From Camellia lanceoleosa (lineage: Eukaryota; Streptophyta; Magnoliopsida; Ericales; Theaceae), in assembly GCA_025200525.1 (NCBI GenBank), contig CM045767.1, positions 10,027,273-10,091,272 of the forward strand: DNA of 64,000 nucleotides, written 5' to 3'. Below the pieces are notes generated by a model. That model was given only the letters and a program-made list of their open reading frames with translations, had not been told where the DNA came from and did no database searches. The position numbers and the translations under genes are program-made. Shown here in pieces: positions 1 through 11,650 of the stretch. The first letter of the stretch is position 1; each line of letters starts with the position of its first letter.

Positions 1-1527
1 TGCTCGTGTCTGTCCACATTCCTGCATGGTGTCCATCCATCCCAGTGGGCCCCATCATTCCCATTCCATTAGCTGCCATTCCTCTGCCAAAGAATGCAGG
101 GTTCACATGAGGAGCCACCCCAGCAAGTCCCATTGCATTAACAGCTGGAAATGACGGAAGCATCCCAGGGAAAGGGGGACCCGAAAACCCTCCATAGCCA
201 GCTCCTCTACCCATATAAGTTGGATCAAATCCAGCACCCATCATACCCTGAGGATGCATCAAACCACCGGGAGGACCACCAAAAGCAGGACCATAAGGCC
301 TAGCCCGTACCCTCCTCCACTACCACCAATTCCAACACCAGAAGTGCTTCCAATCATATTCTTTGCTCCCATAGGCCCTCCTCTTCCCCTCATAGGTCCA
401 CCCCCAGGGCCTCTATTATTGAGTATTCCCTGCCCACCTCGTCCCCCCCACCCACCTCTTCCATAATTCCTCCCCCCATCTCCACTAGGTTGATTCATCC
501 CACCACCTCTCCCCACCCCATCATTCATAGGCCTCCTTCCCTGTGTCTGAGACTGAGGCTGGACTTGGTTTTTGTTCATATAAGAAGAAGCCATCTGCTT
601 TATGGTTTGTGGAGAAGCAAAGGCCACTACACAAGCTCGCCCATTAAAAATATGACCATTCATTCCTTCTTTGCACGCAGCTGCAGCAACTGCATCATAA
701 AATTCAACTTGACAATAGCCTTTTGATTTTCCACTAGCTCTCTCATCAAAGAACTTAATCTCCTTGACCCTCCCATATTGGGATAGCACACTCTCAATCT
801 CCGCATCAGTAGTCCACCAATGCAGTTCTCCCACAAAGATCATGGTTCCGCCATTCTCCAAAGCCGGCCGAATCTGATTTTCATTAACCATTGGACGGTT
901 CACATTTGCATTTACATTCATACCCATCTGATTAGCTGATATCTGTGGAACACTTCTAGGGCCGCCTGTACCAGCGTTCAGCAGCGAAGAAGACTCAGCG
1001 GCCAACTTTACTGACATTTTAGTAGAATCAACCCCAATCTTCTGAGGCATTGGAGTTGATCCTTGAAAGCCCAAATTTCCAGGTTGATTATCATGAGTCA
1101 TCCCGTGAACCCTTCCCGTTTGAGCAATATCAGTAGTTCCTAGTTGTCCCCTATCAGCTGTCAACCCATCCTTCGGCTCAGTAAAATGGATCCCAGAATT
1201 CGAGTACTTCCCTTCAGTTGCAACCCCGTGGACGCTTAGTTGTTGTGCCCCTGCAGCTTCAGCTCTAGGTTCAGGAAGACTAGTTTTCTGTGCTTGAAAT
1301 CCCCCATTACCCACACCAGGAGATGGCACTGGTGCCTCTGAACGCTGCAGCTGCAAGAAACCTTCTCCAACATTAACATCATTATATAGATCATCATATT
1401 CATCATCTTCACCTATTATATCATCTGCAAGAGCAGAAATCGCTCCCCCTCCCTGATACTGCATCTTTTGGGCCCCTACAAATTCCTCATCTCCATAATC
1501 TAATTGCTCTTCAGCTGTCGGATCCAT
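1..1527 (-). CDS. RRM protein, CFIm68/CPSF6-like (3' end outside window)
   Basis: Putative nuclear RNA-binding protein resembling the large subunit of pre-mRNA cleavage factor Im, which binds UGUA-containing pre-mRNA with CFIm25. The start at 1527 gives an acidic N-terminus (residues about 1-55, with DDEYDDLYNDVNVGEG), a linker, one RRM at about 228-305 (RNP2 MIFVGEL near 229, RNP1 KSKGYCQVEF near 267) and an RG/GP-rich tail. No intron interrupts the CDS. The frame ends at a TGA at 259-261, but the conserved Gly/Met-rich tail (MHPQGMMG, FDPTYMGRG, GVAPHVNPAFFGRG) continues open to position 1 in another frame. That frame has its own stop at 320-322, so one 1-nt shift lies between about 260 and 319. 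It is either an assembly indel or a real lesion. The domain order matches plant single-RRM CFIm68-like proteins; the function is inferred from family. Confidence 0.85.
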
Positions 1528-1572
1528 TTAAGCTAACTCAAAAATAATCAAGAGTGCCTATTATTTCTCCAC

Positions 1573-2311
1573 CTATTTGAAAACAATAAAATAGTTATTA
1601 CATTTGTCTCTTACTTGGCATAAACAGGAAGCAAAGCAAGAGAGATCCCTAAAACATGACCCCTAAATTCACCCCTAATGATGTGGCATAAGTTTGAGTC
1701 TTAGGTGGTTGATTTTTAAACAGATCAATAACTGATGGAGATAAATTTAAGAGTCATGTTTTAGGAGTCTCAAGTTTTTTTCCAACAGAAATATAGAGAT
1801 CAAAAACACTCGCAAGCCTCATGTCATTTAATGAGTGATGAGAATTGAACAGAGCACAACATAAGAAAATTAGTAGTCATAATAGATCAATAAATAACAG
1901 AACTAGAAAATTTTATACGTATACATACACACAAGCACATTAACTGTGAAATCTTGATCATCCTGAAACAAAAGAACTATAGAGATCTACTTTAAATAAG
2001 AAATAGAGATCTAAACCCACATATGCAGACAACCTTATATTTCCATATACCCATCTGATGAAGATAATATTTACAGTCACACTTGATAAATTATCAAATG
2101 TCCACTTCAAAAAAATCACCAAAAACAGACAAATTTCAAATATCCACAATGTAATTTATCAAAATATTGATAAATCGCAAACACCCACTAGAGGGTAACA
2201 TCGAATATATGGCATATAAATATCAAAGTCAAAGCACAACCCAACAAATCGGAATATAAATGACCAAAATCAGCTAAAAACAATCGAATCGCAGTTTGAT
2301 TTCGTTCTTAC
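1573..2311 (-). other. Putative 5'-UTR intron of the RRM gene
   Basis: On the minus strand a good donor (GAATTG then GTAAGAACG, at 2311) and an acceptor after a T-rich tract (TTCAAATAG, at 1573) bracket a 739-bp AT-rich stretch. The acceptor is about 45 nt upstream of the start codon. The leader upstream is CT/GA-rich. A leader intron is common in plant RNA-binding protein genes; transcript data are absent, so this is inferred from splice consensus and position. Confidence 0.55.
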
Positions 2312-2444
2312 CAATTCACGCGACGATCATAAATTGACTGAAAAGAGAGTTCCTTTTTCTTTTCTTTTCTTTTCTTTTCTTTTTTCTTTTGTTTTGTGCG
2401 ATTTGTGTAGAGAGATTAAATATCGGGTTAGAGCTTCGCTTACT

Positions 2445-2515
2445 CTTCTTCTTCTTCTTCTTCTTCTTTTGTCTTTAGGCTCTGAGCCGCGAGGTCAGAC
2501 AAACACGCATATGGC

Positions 2516-2552
<37 letters not shown>
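2445..2552. repeat. TTC and CT microsatellites in the RRM gene leader
   Basis: A TTC run at about 2445-2469 and a CT run at about 2521-2552 lie where the transcription start of the minus-strand RRM gene is expected. In the sense direction they read GAA and GA. GA-rich tracts are frequent near plant promoters and 5' UTRs. An AT-rich stretch without a clear gene follows to the right. Confidence 0.7.
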
Positions 2553-2555
<3 letters not shown>

Positions 2556-2633
2556 TGGTGATGTATTCCACTGTGGTGTCGGAGCTTTCTTCCAATTACA
2601 ATATGATCTTTAATTCTAAAGCAATAAAATAAA

Positions 2634-2947
2634 AGATAAATTATAAATATATTTATTTAAATACGAATTATTTTTTATAATTTAAAAAATTAAAAATACT
2701 TTCTTGTAAAAAATATTTATTTAATAAAATTCTTAACTGTTCTTTTATGTAATAATAAAATTAATTGAATTATTAATTAAAATACATTTCTGATAACATT
2801 AAAAATTATTAATTAAATTGATGATTTATTGACAAAATGAATCATTTGTTATGAAATTAGAAATTTTAAAGACGAGATGTAATTTTTTAAACTATAGGAG
2901 CAATTTGTATTTTAGGTAAATTTCAGAAATGTATTTATAATTTACTC
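2634..2947. mobile_element. Degraded MITE of the GGGTAAATTACAAACAC family
   Basis: The ends read AGATAAATTATAAATAT and, inverted, GAGTAAATTATAAATAC. The interior (about 2750-2880) closely resembles the interior of the copy at 57985-58328, including the shared string TTTGTTATGAAATTAGAAA. It is much more decayed than the copy at 49204-49465, and the AT-rich flanks do not allow a firm target duplication. Confidence 0.55.
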
Positions 2948-4639
2948 AATAAAAATGAAAATTAAGAAAAGGAAGATCAAGAATTGCCTTTAATTTATTA
3001 ATTTTTCAACTGTGAATATAAATTTATAACCCTATTTTAATCATATTTTGTGCATATTTTAATTATAAAGTCATGTTTAGAAAAATTATCTCATAATTTT
3101 ATACAAATTGTAATTTTGCAGGGAGATTGAATTGGTGTTGTGTGAGTTCATGTGGAGAATAAATTTAAATAATTGATGGTGAATAAAAGTTTTATGTAAA
3201 AAATATGAGTTTATAGTATTATTGTATTTTAGTTGATCTTAATACCCAAAACCGATATGATTTGATGAGAAATGATAGAATGAGGAGAGAAAAAATATAT
3301 ATTTGATTTATAAGTTAAATGATAAATGATAAGAAATTGAGAACGAAATCTCTTATTTTATATATATATATATATATATATTTATCAAAATTGGTGATGT
3401 TTGATAAGAAATAAATTGATCAACAGTTTATTTTTTATAATATTAAAATTGTCCATTAAAATATTAAAAATTACAAGAAAATCTCATTCATATACCTATA
3501 TCACATATTTTACTCTTACTAATTCAAAAATGATATTAAGAAAATACAATTATTAGTTTTTTCATCTAAAGATATTACAACCAATTGTTTTTTGTTTTTT
3601 GTTTTTTGTTTTTTATTTTTACGTTCTCAAAAAGAATTGGGAGAGGGTTTAAGTGGATTAACAAAATTGGGTGGGTCAATTCAAGGCCCAAATGGCTTGA
3701 TCAGGTTTTGAGGCAGTGGGGTTGGTTTGGGTTCAAGTAAGAGCCAAAATGTGGATTGGGCTACAGCTTATGTAAGGCCTACTCAAAAGGATTAGACTCC
3801 ATTTGTTTTGCCATAAGATATGTTTTTTTTAATTACTTCCATTTTGTTTGGATGAACAAATAGTGAGCAAAATTTTTTTGTTAAAAAAAAATTAATAATA
3901 AAAGATCCAAAATGACTTACATCAAAAGCTACCACCATCTCATTTTATGTATGATATGTACAATTTAAGGATAAGCATTGTATTGCTAGCATTTTAAATC
4001 GTTCAAGTTCATGATATTTTTAAATCTCTTATATAATTATATTTAATTTATTAAAAAGTACGTAAAATATAATTTTAAATTTAACATAAGTTTTGTTTTT
4101 ACTTTTAATTGAACTTAATATATTTTTTGTCTATTATTTAAATTAATCTAGTAAAAAAATATATTTTTTATAAATAAAGAAAATAAAACTAAGTTGAAAT
4201 CAAATATTTTTGTGAATAATTTCATTTAATGAAGATTAGTTTCATTAAATTAACTTGTAAATAAATTTTTAATTTTTTTTCATATATTTTATATTTTTAG
4301 TTAATAGCGATATTTTTTTATATAACACGATACGAACTGGATACTAACCAAAAATGGCATGACACCATACAAAACAATAAACAGATCGAGTTAGTGTTGA
4401 GATAATTCTGATACAAACCCGAGATGACATGACACGAATATGACCCAATATGACACGATGCCCACCCTTACCTGACACCACAAAGGATGGTATAGTTAAT
4501 AATTGAACAGTTCTTAGATCTCATTTAAAAACTCCTGCTTTTAGCGAAAAAAGCCACTACAAAAAGTAACTCATTATCTCTATTTTGTTTTGCATATTTT
4601 TTTATAAAAAATTAAAAAAGTCAATTCTCAAAAGGCACT
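2948..4639. other. AT-rich intergenic stretch, no gene seen
   Basis: No coding pattern was found. It holds a TA microsatellite at about 3360-3380, a short GTTTTTT repeat at about 3580-3620 and a GC-richer patch at about 3640-3790 with no recognisable product. Degenerate text at about 4320-4480 (CGATACGAACTGG, ATGACATGACACGAATATG) loosely resembles the inverse of 35600-35830, probably old repeat debris. Confidence 0.5.
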
Positions 4640-4642
4640 TTA

Positions 4643-6131
4643 GGTCTCGTTTGACAAATGTCTATTTTAGTCTAAAAGTCAAAAAGTCATTAAAAAAATC
4701 AAAAAACCTATAATTTTTTATCCTACGAACCTATGCACAGTAACTAGTGTACTAGACAACAATTGGTTTTTCGTTTCACACCTTTTCGTGTACTTGGCAA
4801 CCATCAAAAATTGTTCACTGTGATTGTATGGAAAAAAAATTATTGGGAGTCTTGGGTGTATTTGATTTGTGTTTTGAAATAAATTTTTTTTTTTTTAAAA
4901 ATTTAGAGCGAGAGTTTAAAATTTTTTTTAATTTGTTTGGTTGTATATTTTGAAAATAATTTTGAAGTTTGAGACTTTGAGATGATTGATATTTTGTTAT
5001 GAGAAATGTTTCGTAACTATAAACACTTTTGCCCCATATGGCTCGACTGCCCAAAACGACGTCGTTTTGGGTAGTTTTTTTTTTTTATATATCTGAAACA
5101 GGAGACAGAGAGAGAGTGTGTAAGAGTGAGAGAAAGAGAGAAGACAAAAGAAAGAAAAGGAGGGCGAACACATAGAAAGAGAGAGCTGATGATAGTGATG
5201 GTGATGGTGATAGCGATAGGCAATGATGCGATATTGATGGGTGACGGTGCGAGACAGTGATGGGTAATAGTGTAGATCTGTGTTTGGTTTTTTTTATTTT
5301 TTATTTTGAAAATTTGTGTTTGATGACGATGATAATGATGTTGTGTATTGTTGTGGTAGATCTGTATTTGGTTTTTTTTTTTTTTTTTATTTTGAAAATA
5401 TGTGTTTGATGATGATGATGTTGTGTGTTGTTGTGGTTATTGTTGATGATGATTTCAACAATCTGATTGGTTTTGGTTGTTGATGATGATGTCTGATTGG
5501 TTTTGATTTTGGTTTTGGTTGTTGATTCTCTCTGTCTCTCGTCTCCTCTTCTCTTCTTTCTTCTTTTTCTTTTTCTTCTTCTTCTGTGCATTATGGAAAA
5601 GAAAAAGAAAAAAAAGCCAAAATGACGTCGTTTTGGAATTTCGGGCCACTTGAGCCTCTAATATTTCGAGCTATAGCAAGGTTGATTTTGTTATAGTTGA
5701 GTAGATGTGTATTGGAGAAAAAATGATAAGGGAGAGGAGAGAGAAAAAAAAAAGTGATTGATTAATATATAATAGAGAGAGAAGTAATTTTAAATTTTTT
5801 TTTGAGAAAATTTATAACTAAACATGTTTTTAGAAATTTTCAAATCCAAGTCAATTTTCAAAAAAGAAAAAGAAAAAGAAAAATTAATATTGAACACAAA
5901 TTACAAACATGACATGATGGCTGCCGATCTGCATAGTGCTGTGCAATCATACTGTCACGAGTTATGATAAGGGTTTTCAATTTACCCATTTTTATATTAT
6001 TTATTTTCATATATATATATTTTTTTTATAAAAAGTCAAAAAGTTTATCCCTAACAAACTAATCTTTTTTAGTTCATATTTTAGTCAAAAAAATCAAAAG
6101 TTACTAAAATGACATGTTCCCAAACGAGACC
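4643..6131. mobile_element. Harbinger-like non-autonomous element, TSD TTA
   Basis: The element starts GGTCTCGTTTG and ends in the inverse CAAACGAGACC, flanked on both sides by TTA (4640-4642 and 6132-6134). A 3-bp TTA/TAA duplication with these TIRs is typical of PIF/Harbinger-type elements. Subterminal sequence is rich in AAAAAGTCAAAAAGT and its inverse, as in the small copies at 8184-8402 and 48442-48668. No transposase is present. At about 1.5 kb it is longer than its relatives because another inverted-repeat element sits inside it. Confidence 0.7.
5040..5656. mobile_element. Nested inverted-repeat element with GACGTC palindromes
   Basis: Left end GGCTCGACTGCCC followed by the palindrome AAAACGACGTCGTTTT (about 5053-5068). 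Right end is the inverse, a near-palindrome (about 5620-5635) followed by GGGCCACTTGAGCC. Between them lie GA-rich and TTG/GATGAT-rich simple sequence. It sits inside the 4643-6131 element and its end structure resembles the small element at 47678-47797. Confidence 0.5.
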
Positions 6132-6412
6132 TTAGTGCAATTAACCATTTATATAATTATGAATTTTACATAATTTCACAAATTTAATTTCAACTAACAA
6201 ATGTCGCTATACTTACGCACACAAATACAATTTCTCTTAGAACTTCAACCTAATATCACCACACACCAATATTCTCTCATACTCATAATCTTACTCAACT
6301 CAACTCAGTGATATTATTATTAACCACACCTTTAATATCACCACCCTAATATCCAACATAATCCAGCCCTAGGCTATCTCTATTTGGGATAAACTCTCAT
6401 TCATACTTTACC

Positions 6413-6775
6413 TCTCTATATCTATTCATATTTTTCTTGTGAGTTTTAATTTGGGCTCATTTTGATGATCTAAATCATCTACTTCATAGGCATCATAGTA
6501 AAAGTTATCTATACAAAAAATTAGATTTATCGGATAATTATAAACACATAAACAAATCACGTTTTATTTTACAAAACAAATGGTTTAAATTTGCAATCTT
6601 ATTTTTTATTTATTTTGTAAAACAAAACGTGATTTGTTAATGTGTTTATAATTATTTGATAAAATCTAATTTTTTATATCGATAATCTTTCTTATAAAGC
6701 TTATAAAATAGATGATTTGAATCATCAAAATGAATCTAAATTAAAATTTATAAAAAGAATATGAATGAATATAAG
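6413..6775. mobile_element. Inverted-repeat MITE with long arms
   Basis: Two arms of roughly 150 bp face each other around about 6590. Matching segments include CATTTTGATGATCTAAATCATC against GATGATTTGAATCATCAAAATG, and AATCACGTTTTATTTTACAAAAC against its inverse at about 6615-6640. There is no coding content. It is similar in layout to the elements at 15081-15380 and 45207-45597. The exact ends are uncertain. Confidence 0.65.
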
Positions 6776-6868
6776 GGGATATAAATATGGTGGGGAGCGT
6801 ATCCCTATCCCTATACTTATACCTATACCAATACCAATAGCAATACGATACTCATTTCCATGCTGAGT

Positions 6869-7849
6869 TCACTCATGCTTTTGAATGAAATCCCTGACAT
6901 CTCTAATTAACATAGAAGACTCTGGCAATTCAGGAAACCAATAAAAAGCATGGACTGCATTTGGGTACTCAACCAAACATGTCTCTACCCCACACTTCTT
7001 CAACCAACCATGATATCTTCTCTGCCTGTCCTGCAGTGGATCAAAACCCCCAACAACCACCATCGTCGCGGGAAACTTCACCCCCGAAATACTGGCCGAT
7101 TTCGGACCGGAAACATTCACAACCTCGTGATTTCGGTCCGATTTTTCGGGCAAAAACGCTCTCCACAACCAGTCCGTGATCTCGGTGCTCACCAATGGCA
7201 CTCTGGCGAGCCTGAGCTCCGATTCGGTGCGCTTTTCTCCACCGAAGAAAGGCTGTACCGCGATCACGCCGGCGATTTTCACTCTCCTGAATTCCTCCTC
7301 GGCGGCGCGGACCGCCGCGTGGTGGGCTATGTTGGCGCCGGCGCTGTCGCCGGCGATGAAGCAGCGGCTGAGATCGGCGATCGGAGGCAAAACGGCGTAG
7401 TCGAGGAATTTGAGAGCGTCGAGAGCGTCGTCGAATTGGGAGGGGAAGCGGTGTTCGGGAGCGAGGCGGTAGTTGACGGAGACGACGACGGCGGGTAGGG
7501 TTCCGGCGAGGCCGCGGCAGAAGCGGTTGTAGATTTTGGTGTTGGCGGAGAAGTAGACGAATCCACCGCCGTGGAAGTAGACGATGACGGGGAGGCTGGT
7601 GGTGGTGGGGGTGGGGGTGTAGAGGCGGAACCAGAGATTGAGAGAAGAGTCGATTGTGGTGTCGGAGGTGGTGATGCCGTGGATGGGTTTGGTGGCGGAG
7701 GGAGGAGATTTGAGGTCGAGGAAGGTGGTGAGGCGGCGGTTGACGGTGCCGTTGGGGCGGCGAGAGGTGTTGACGGCGAAGGTGTAGGCGGAGAGTAAGA
7801 GTTTGATCTTCCATGGAAGGGCTGGTTTGGGTTTGGTTTCACTAGCCAT
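6869..7849 (-). CDS. Carboxylesterase (alpha/beta hydrolase, CXE18-like)
   Basis: Intact single-exon gene of 326 residues encoding a plant class-I carboxylesterase in the hormone-sensitive-lipase/GID1-related family, predicted to hydrolyse small ester substrates, probably in the cytosol as no signal peptide is evident. The oxyanion-hole motif HGGGF is at 93-97, the nucleophile elbow GDSAG at 167-171 (Ser169), the acid in GGFDPLQD (Asp270) and the catalytic histidine in NAVHAFY (His300). GID1 receptors lack that histidine, so an active esterase is favoured over a receptor. The N-terminal LPWK and SRRPNGTVNRRL and the NYRLAPEHRFP segment fit probable carboxylesterase 18 of Arabidopsis. The start at 7849 gives the expected length. 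The coding region is much more GC-rich than its flanks. The natural substrate cannot be told. Confidence 0.93.
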   Translation of the reverse strand: MASETKPKPALPWKIKLLLSAYTFAVNTSRRPNGTVNRRLTTFLDLKSPPSATKPIHGITTSDTTIDSSLNLWFRLYTPTPTTTSLPVIVYFHGGGFVYFSANTKIYNRFCRGLAGTLPAVVVSVNYRLAPEHRFPSQFDDALDALKFLDYAVLPPIADLSRCFIAGDSAGANIAHHAAVRAAEEEFRRVKIAGVIAVQPFFGGEKRTESELRLARVPLVSTEITDWLWRAFLPEKSDRNHEVVNVSGPKSASISGVKFPATMVVVGGFDPLQDRQRRYHGWLKKCGVETCLVEYPNAVHAFYWFPELPESSMLIRDVRDFIQKHE

Positions 7850-7901
7850 TGAACCTTCTTCACTTCTCTCACTCTGTTATGGTGAAGAAACCTACTATAC
7901 A

Positions 7902-7936
7902 ATATTTTTATAGTATGATTCTCTCGTGCTATTGGC
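7902..7936 (-). promoter_or_regulatory. Core promoter of the carboxylesterase gene (TATA, CCAAT)
   Basis: Reading on the minus strand, a CCAAT box (GGCCAATAGC, about 7929-7938) is followed by a TATA box (CTATAAAAATATT, about 7901-7913). The TATA box is about 55-60 nt upstream of the start codon at 7849, which implies a short leader. Spacing and sequence are canonical for a plant promoter. Confidence 0.65.
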
Positions 7937-8183
7937 CGAACGAGAATGCGTTTTGATAACAAACATTCCAAGTTGTCGGGTTATTTGAAGAAAAAATTGC
8001 TTTGGTAACGAGCACCTTAATTCATCTATAATGATTTGAAGTAAATTTTACTCTTCACTCCACATCCTATTTCTCTCTCCCTCATTAGTTATCAAGTTAG
8101 AAGTAATACATTAAAAATGTAGCACCACTTTATTTTAAGGGATACTATGATGTTTATCGACCAACTTGACCTGTTAAAATTAA

Positions 8184-8402
8184 GGTCTCATTTGCCAGGG
8201 ACTTTTTAGTTAAAAAATTACTAAAAAAATAAAAAAATCAACAATTCATATTTAAAAAGTTAAAAATTTTCTTTTTTCTTTACTTTTTGCATATCTTTTC
8301 GTAAAAAGTTAAAAAGTAATTCCAAACATATTAATTTTTTTACATCACATTTTAACTAAAAAGTCAAAAAATTACTAAAAAAATATATTCCCAAACGAGA
8401 CC
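8184..8402. mobile_element. Harbinger-like MITE (GGTCTC family)
   Basis: A 219-bp copy: left end GGTCTCATTTG, right end inverse CAAACGAGACC, flanked by TTA/TAA. Subterminal arms carry AAAAAGT/ACTTTTT strings like the 4643-6131 and 48442-48668 copies. No coding content. Confidence 0.75.
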
Positions 8403-9040
8403 TTAGTAACTTATTTTAATTCATTTGTTTTAAGTGGTTTGACAATATGGATGGATTGATATGGGTAACTTTTTTTTAAGGGTCATGATAGAGACCCCCT
8501 TCAATCACCACCCCCACAACCCCCACATACACGTGGCGAGTAGTGATTGGAGGAGCAGCAAAAAAAGAAAAAAGAAAAAGAAGATATAACCAATGAGAGA
8601 GAGAGAGAAGGTGGGGGGAAAAGGGGACATGAAACATTTTTGTTTTTTTAAATCTTTGGATAGATGGCGAATAAGAAATCATCTTACCCAACTTAATCAC
8701 TTTGCTTGTTTTTGGTGTTTTTAAAATATTTTTCAAAAAATTGTACTTTTTTATTTTTCATATTTTTTTGTTTTTATTGATTTTTTTAAATATTTTAAAC
8801 AATTTTTTTTTAATTTTTAGACAAACTTAACATAAATACACATAAAAAGTATAATTTTTGTAAAAAAAATCTTTTAAAAATTCACTAAATACGAAAAATA
8901 TAAAAAAAATACAAGAATTCAATATATTTTTCATATTTTTATGTATTTATTAATTTTTTAAAATATTTTTTCACAAATTTCTTACTTTTTAGATACATCT
9001 AAGTAAAATGCATCTAAAAAAGTAAAAAAAATGCTTAAAA
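8403..9040. other. Intergenic sequence, no gene seen
   Basis: AT-rich, with a GA-rich tract at about 8594-8615. The sequence from about 8700 onward is low-complexity A/T with repeated CATTTTT/TATTTTTAA strings. Open frames here are short and of biased composition, and I assign no gene. Confidence 0.5.
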
Positions 9041-9811
9041 TTTTAAAAATATTCATTAAAAATAAAAAAACACAAAAAATAAAAAACTCAATTTTCAAAA
9101 AACTTAAACCAAACACACACACATTATATTTTTGTACTTTATATGTTAGAAAAAGAAAAAAAAAAAAAAAAAAAAAGACATTTTATTTAGTAATGATATT
9201 AGTTATTTATGAAAAATGAAAATTAGACATTTATTTTTATAATAAAAAATTTTGAAATCAAATAAGGCTTTAAATAGTAAAAAAATTGCTCTAAAATTGT
9301 TTGGAAAAATGCCTAAAACAATAAAGTTCAAACTACTCAAATCGATCAGCATTCACTTACTAATCTGTATGGTATGTTCAATTCATATTTGCAACCTAAG
9401 CAGATGGGTACAAATTAATTTTTCTCAATCCATCTAAATTCACAAGAATAACAAATGGGAGGTCACCCAACCTGCGAGCACCTTTAGGAGATACTGAAAA
9501 TTTACCCAATTATTAACTTGAAAGTCTAAGATGCACATAATCTAATTTAAATATTAAATTACTCTCCCTATCCTAAAATATTAGTCTATTATTTTATTTT
9601 TTATTATCTCAAAATATTAATCTATTTTTAAAAATCAAAGATTAAATTAATATAAAATTTCTATTTTAGCCTTCTTTTAAATTCATTAACATTAATATTT
9701 TTGAAGTATAATAATTATACTACCAAAAAGTATATTTGAAAAATTAAAATTTTTGAAATATAATAATTATATAATAAAAAAAAGTTAAATTCCCACCTGA
9801 AAAAATAATTC

Positions 9812-10245
9812 AGTGTGTTTGGTTTGAGTTTTCTGGATTAAGTTTTTTGAAAACTGAGTTTATTGGTTTTCGTATTCTTTTGTTTTTAGTGAATATTTTT
9901 TAAATTTTAAACATTTTTTTACTTTTTTAGATGCACCTTAGTTAGATGTATCTAACAAGTAAAAAATTTGTAAAAAAATATTTTAAAAATTAATAAATAC
10001 ATAAAAATACAAAAAATGTACTGAATTCTTGTATTTTTTTATATTTTTGGTATTTAATGAATTTTTAAAAGATTTTTTTTACAATTTTTTTATTTTTTAG
10101 GTGTATTTATATTAGGTGTGTCTAAAAAGTAAAAAAATTACTTAAAATATTAAAAAAATTTCAGTAAAAATTAAAAAAAATACGGAAAATAAAAAATAAA
10201 ATTTTCTAAAAAATATTTTTTGAAAAATGAAAACAAACAAGCTAA
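9812..10245. mobile_element. Insertion specific to copy A (MITE-like)
   Basis: Present in copy A where copy B carries unrelated sequence. The left end GTGTTTGGTTTGAG and right end GAAAACAAACAAGC have the TTTGG...CCAAA/AACAAAC character common to non-autonomous DNA elements in this window. Interior repeats of ATTTTTTAAATTT and TCTAAAAAGTAAAAAA occur. Boundaries are approximate. Confidence 0.45.
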
Positions 10246-10548
10246 TGTTTTGAATTGAATAGAGTATCAAAAATAAATAGTAAACAAGTCTTCTACAAAT
10301 TCCGAAGTATTGACAAATTTGTTACCAAGTACAAAATTGACATCACTTAAAAAAAACGAAAAACAAATACGTGACGGTTTTTATTTTCTCTTGCTAGGCC
10401 ACATTTGTTGTTTGACAAGTTTGGTGCGACTATCCCATAAACAAACAGAGAACGATAGACAGACGCACACGCTTATATCACGGGGTTACGAGTAACTTGG
10501 GATACGGTGTGAATCTGGCGTCGTGTTATTTTTGTGTCGGATTATAAT

Positions 10549-11438
10549 TCTGTTTGGTAGAGTTGTGGAAAAGTATTTATAACTTATGTCTAAACTTGTG
10601 TTTGGTAACATTTACGTTTTCAGTTTATATTTACAAAAATTTTATAAACTGGTTTTTGTTTATTTTTTGTTTATTTTTAGAAAAACATAAACTACAAACG
10701 CGTTTGATAATTGACAAAATATTTTAAAAATTTTAAAAATATAAAAAAGAGTGAGAAATGGCAAGTGGTGGCGGAAGATGGTGGTGGAAAGTGGTGACGG
10801 TAGGTGGTGGGTAGCTGGTGGTGGTGAGTGGTGGTGGTGGGTGGGTAGGTGGTGGTGGTGGCGAGTGGTGGGTGGTGGGTGGTGGTGGTGGTGGTGGTGG
10901 TGGGTGACTAGTGGTGGATGGTGGTGGCGGTGGTGGTGAGTGGTGGTGGTGGTGGTGGTGATGGTGAGGATGGGTGATGGTGGCGAGTGGCCGGTGGTGG
11001 TGGGGGTGGGTGGTGGTGGTGGTGGTGGTGGTGGCGGAGGAGGTGGTGGCTAGTGTTGGTGGTAAAAAAAAAAACTGAAAACTCAAAATGGAAACACATT
11101 TTTTGTATTTTCATTTTGGCCAAATTATAACCGAGAGACCACTGATTTATAAATCAAAAATTTTACCAAACAAGTTTTTATTTAAGTTTTTAAAATTTTT
11201 GTAAATATAAACAGAAAACTGAAAACGTAAATGTTACCAAACGACTATAGTTTATAACTATGAACATAAGCTGATTTCTGACTTATAAATTAAGCATCTC
11301 CTTCCCCACTCAAAGAATAAACTGATTTCTGACTTCCAAAAAATTATAACCTATAAGCTAAACCAAACACATCAAAATAGCTTAAATTAAGCTGAAAGTT
11401 AAAATAAGCAGTTTTTAAGATGCACCAAACAGGTACTA
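10549..11438. mobile_element. Foldback element around a TGG microsatellite, copy A only
   Basis: An outer inverted pair (CTGTTTGGT near 10550, ACCAAACAG near 11430) encloses an inner perfect pair: TTTGGTAACATTTACGTTTT at 10601-10620 and its inverse at 11223-11242. Arms continue with AGTTTATATTTACAAAAATT. The loop is the TGG repeat at about 10762-11066. Copy B has no such insertion at the matching place. There is no coding content. Confidence 0.65.
10762..11066. repeat. TGG/CCA-rich imperfect microsatellite, about 300 bp
   Basis: An almost uninterrupted run of TGG with TGA, TAG and TGC interruptions. It has strong purine/pyrimidine-type strand asymmetry (G/T on plus). Any open frame here encodes only His/Pro/Thr or Trp/Gly low-complexity strings and is not annotated as a gene. 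Confidence 0.9.
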
Positions 11439-11650
11439 TATTAAGTTTGTATTTGAAATAATTTAATATTAACATGACTTATTTAATTAAATATGTCAAT
11501 TATCTTAATATTGACTTGACATACTTATAATCGTTTTAATTTAATACGTCACGCTTAAAACAATTAGTAAAAATTCATATTTCAGATAATAAGTAAATTG
11601 TATCCCCTATTTAAAAATAAAAATAAAAAACTTCTTTTATATCACATGTA

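Noticed and set aside
254..726. Proline-rich plus-strand frames at 254-466 and 490-726
   Set aside because: Antisense shadow of the Gly-rich tail and RRM of the minus-strand gene.
6950..7814. Long open frames on both strands overlapping the carboxylesterase (182, 257 and 214 codons in other frames)
   Set aside because: They are by-products of the GC-rich esterase coding sequence, with Arg/Pro/His-rich or Glu/Gly-rich composition and no domains.
10733..11123. Histidine/proline-rich and tryptophan/glycine-rich open frames
   Set aside because: Pure translation of the TGG microsatellite inside a foldback element.
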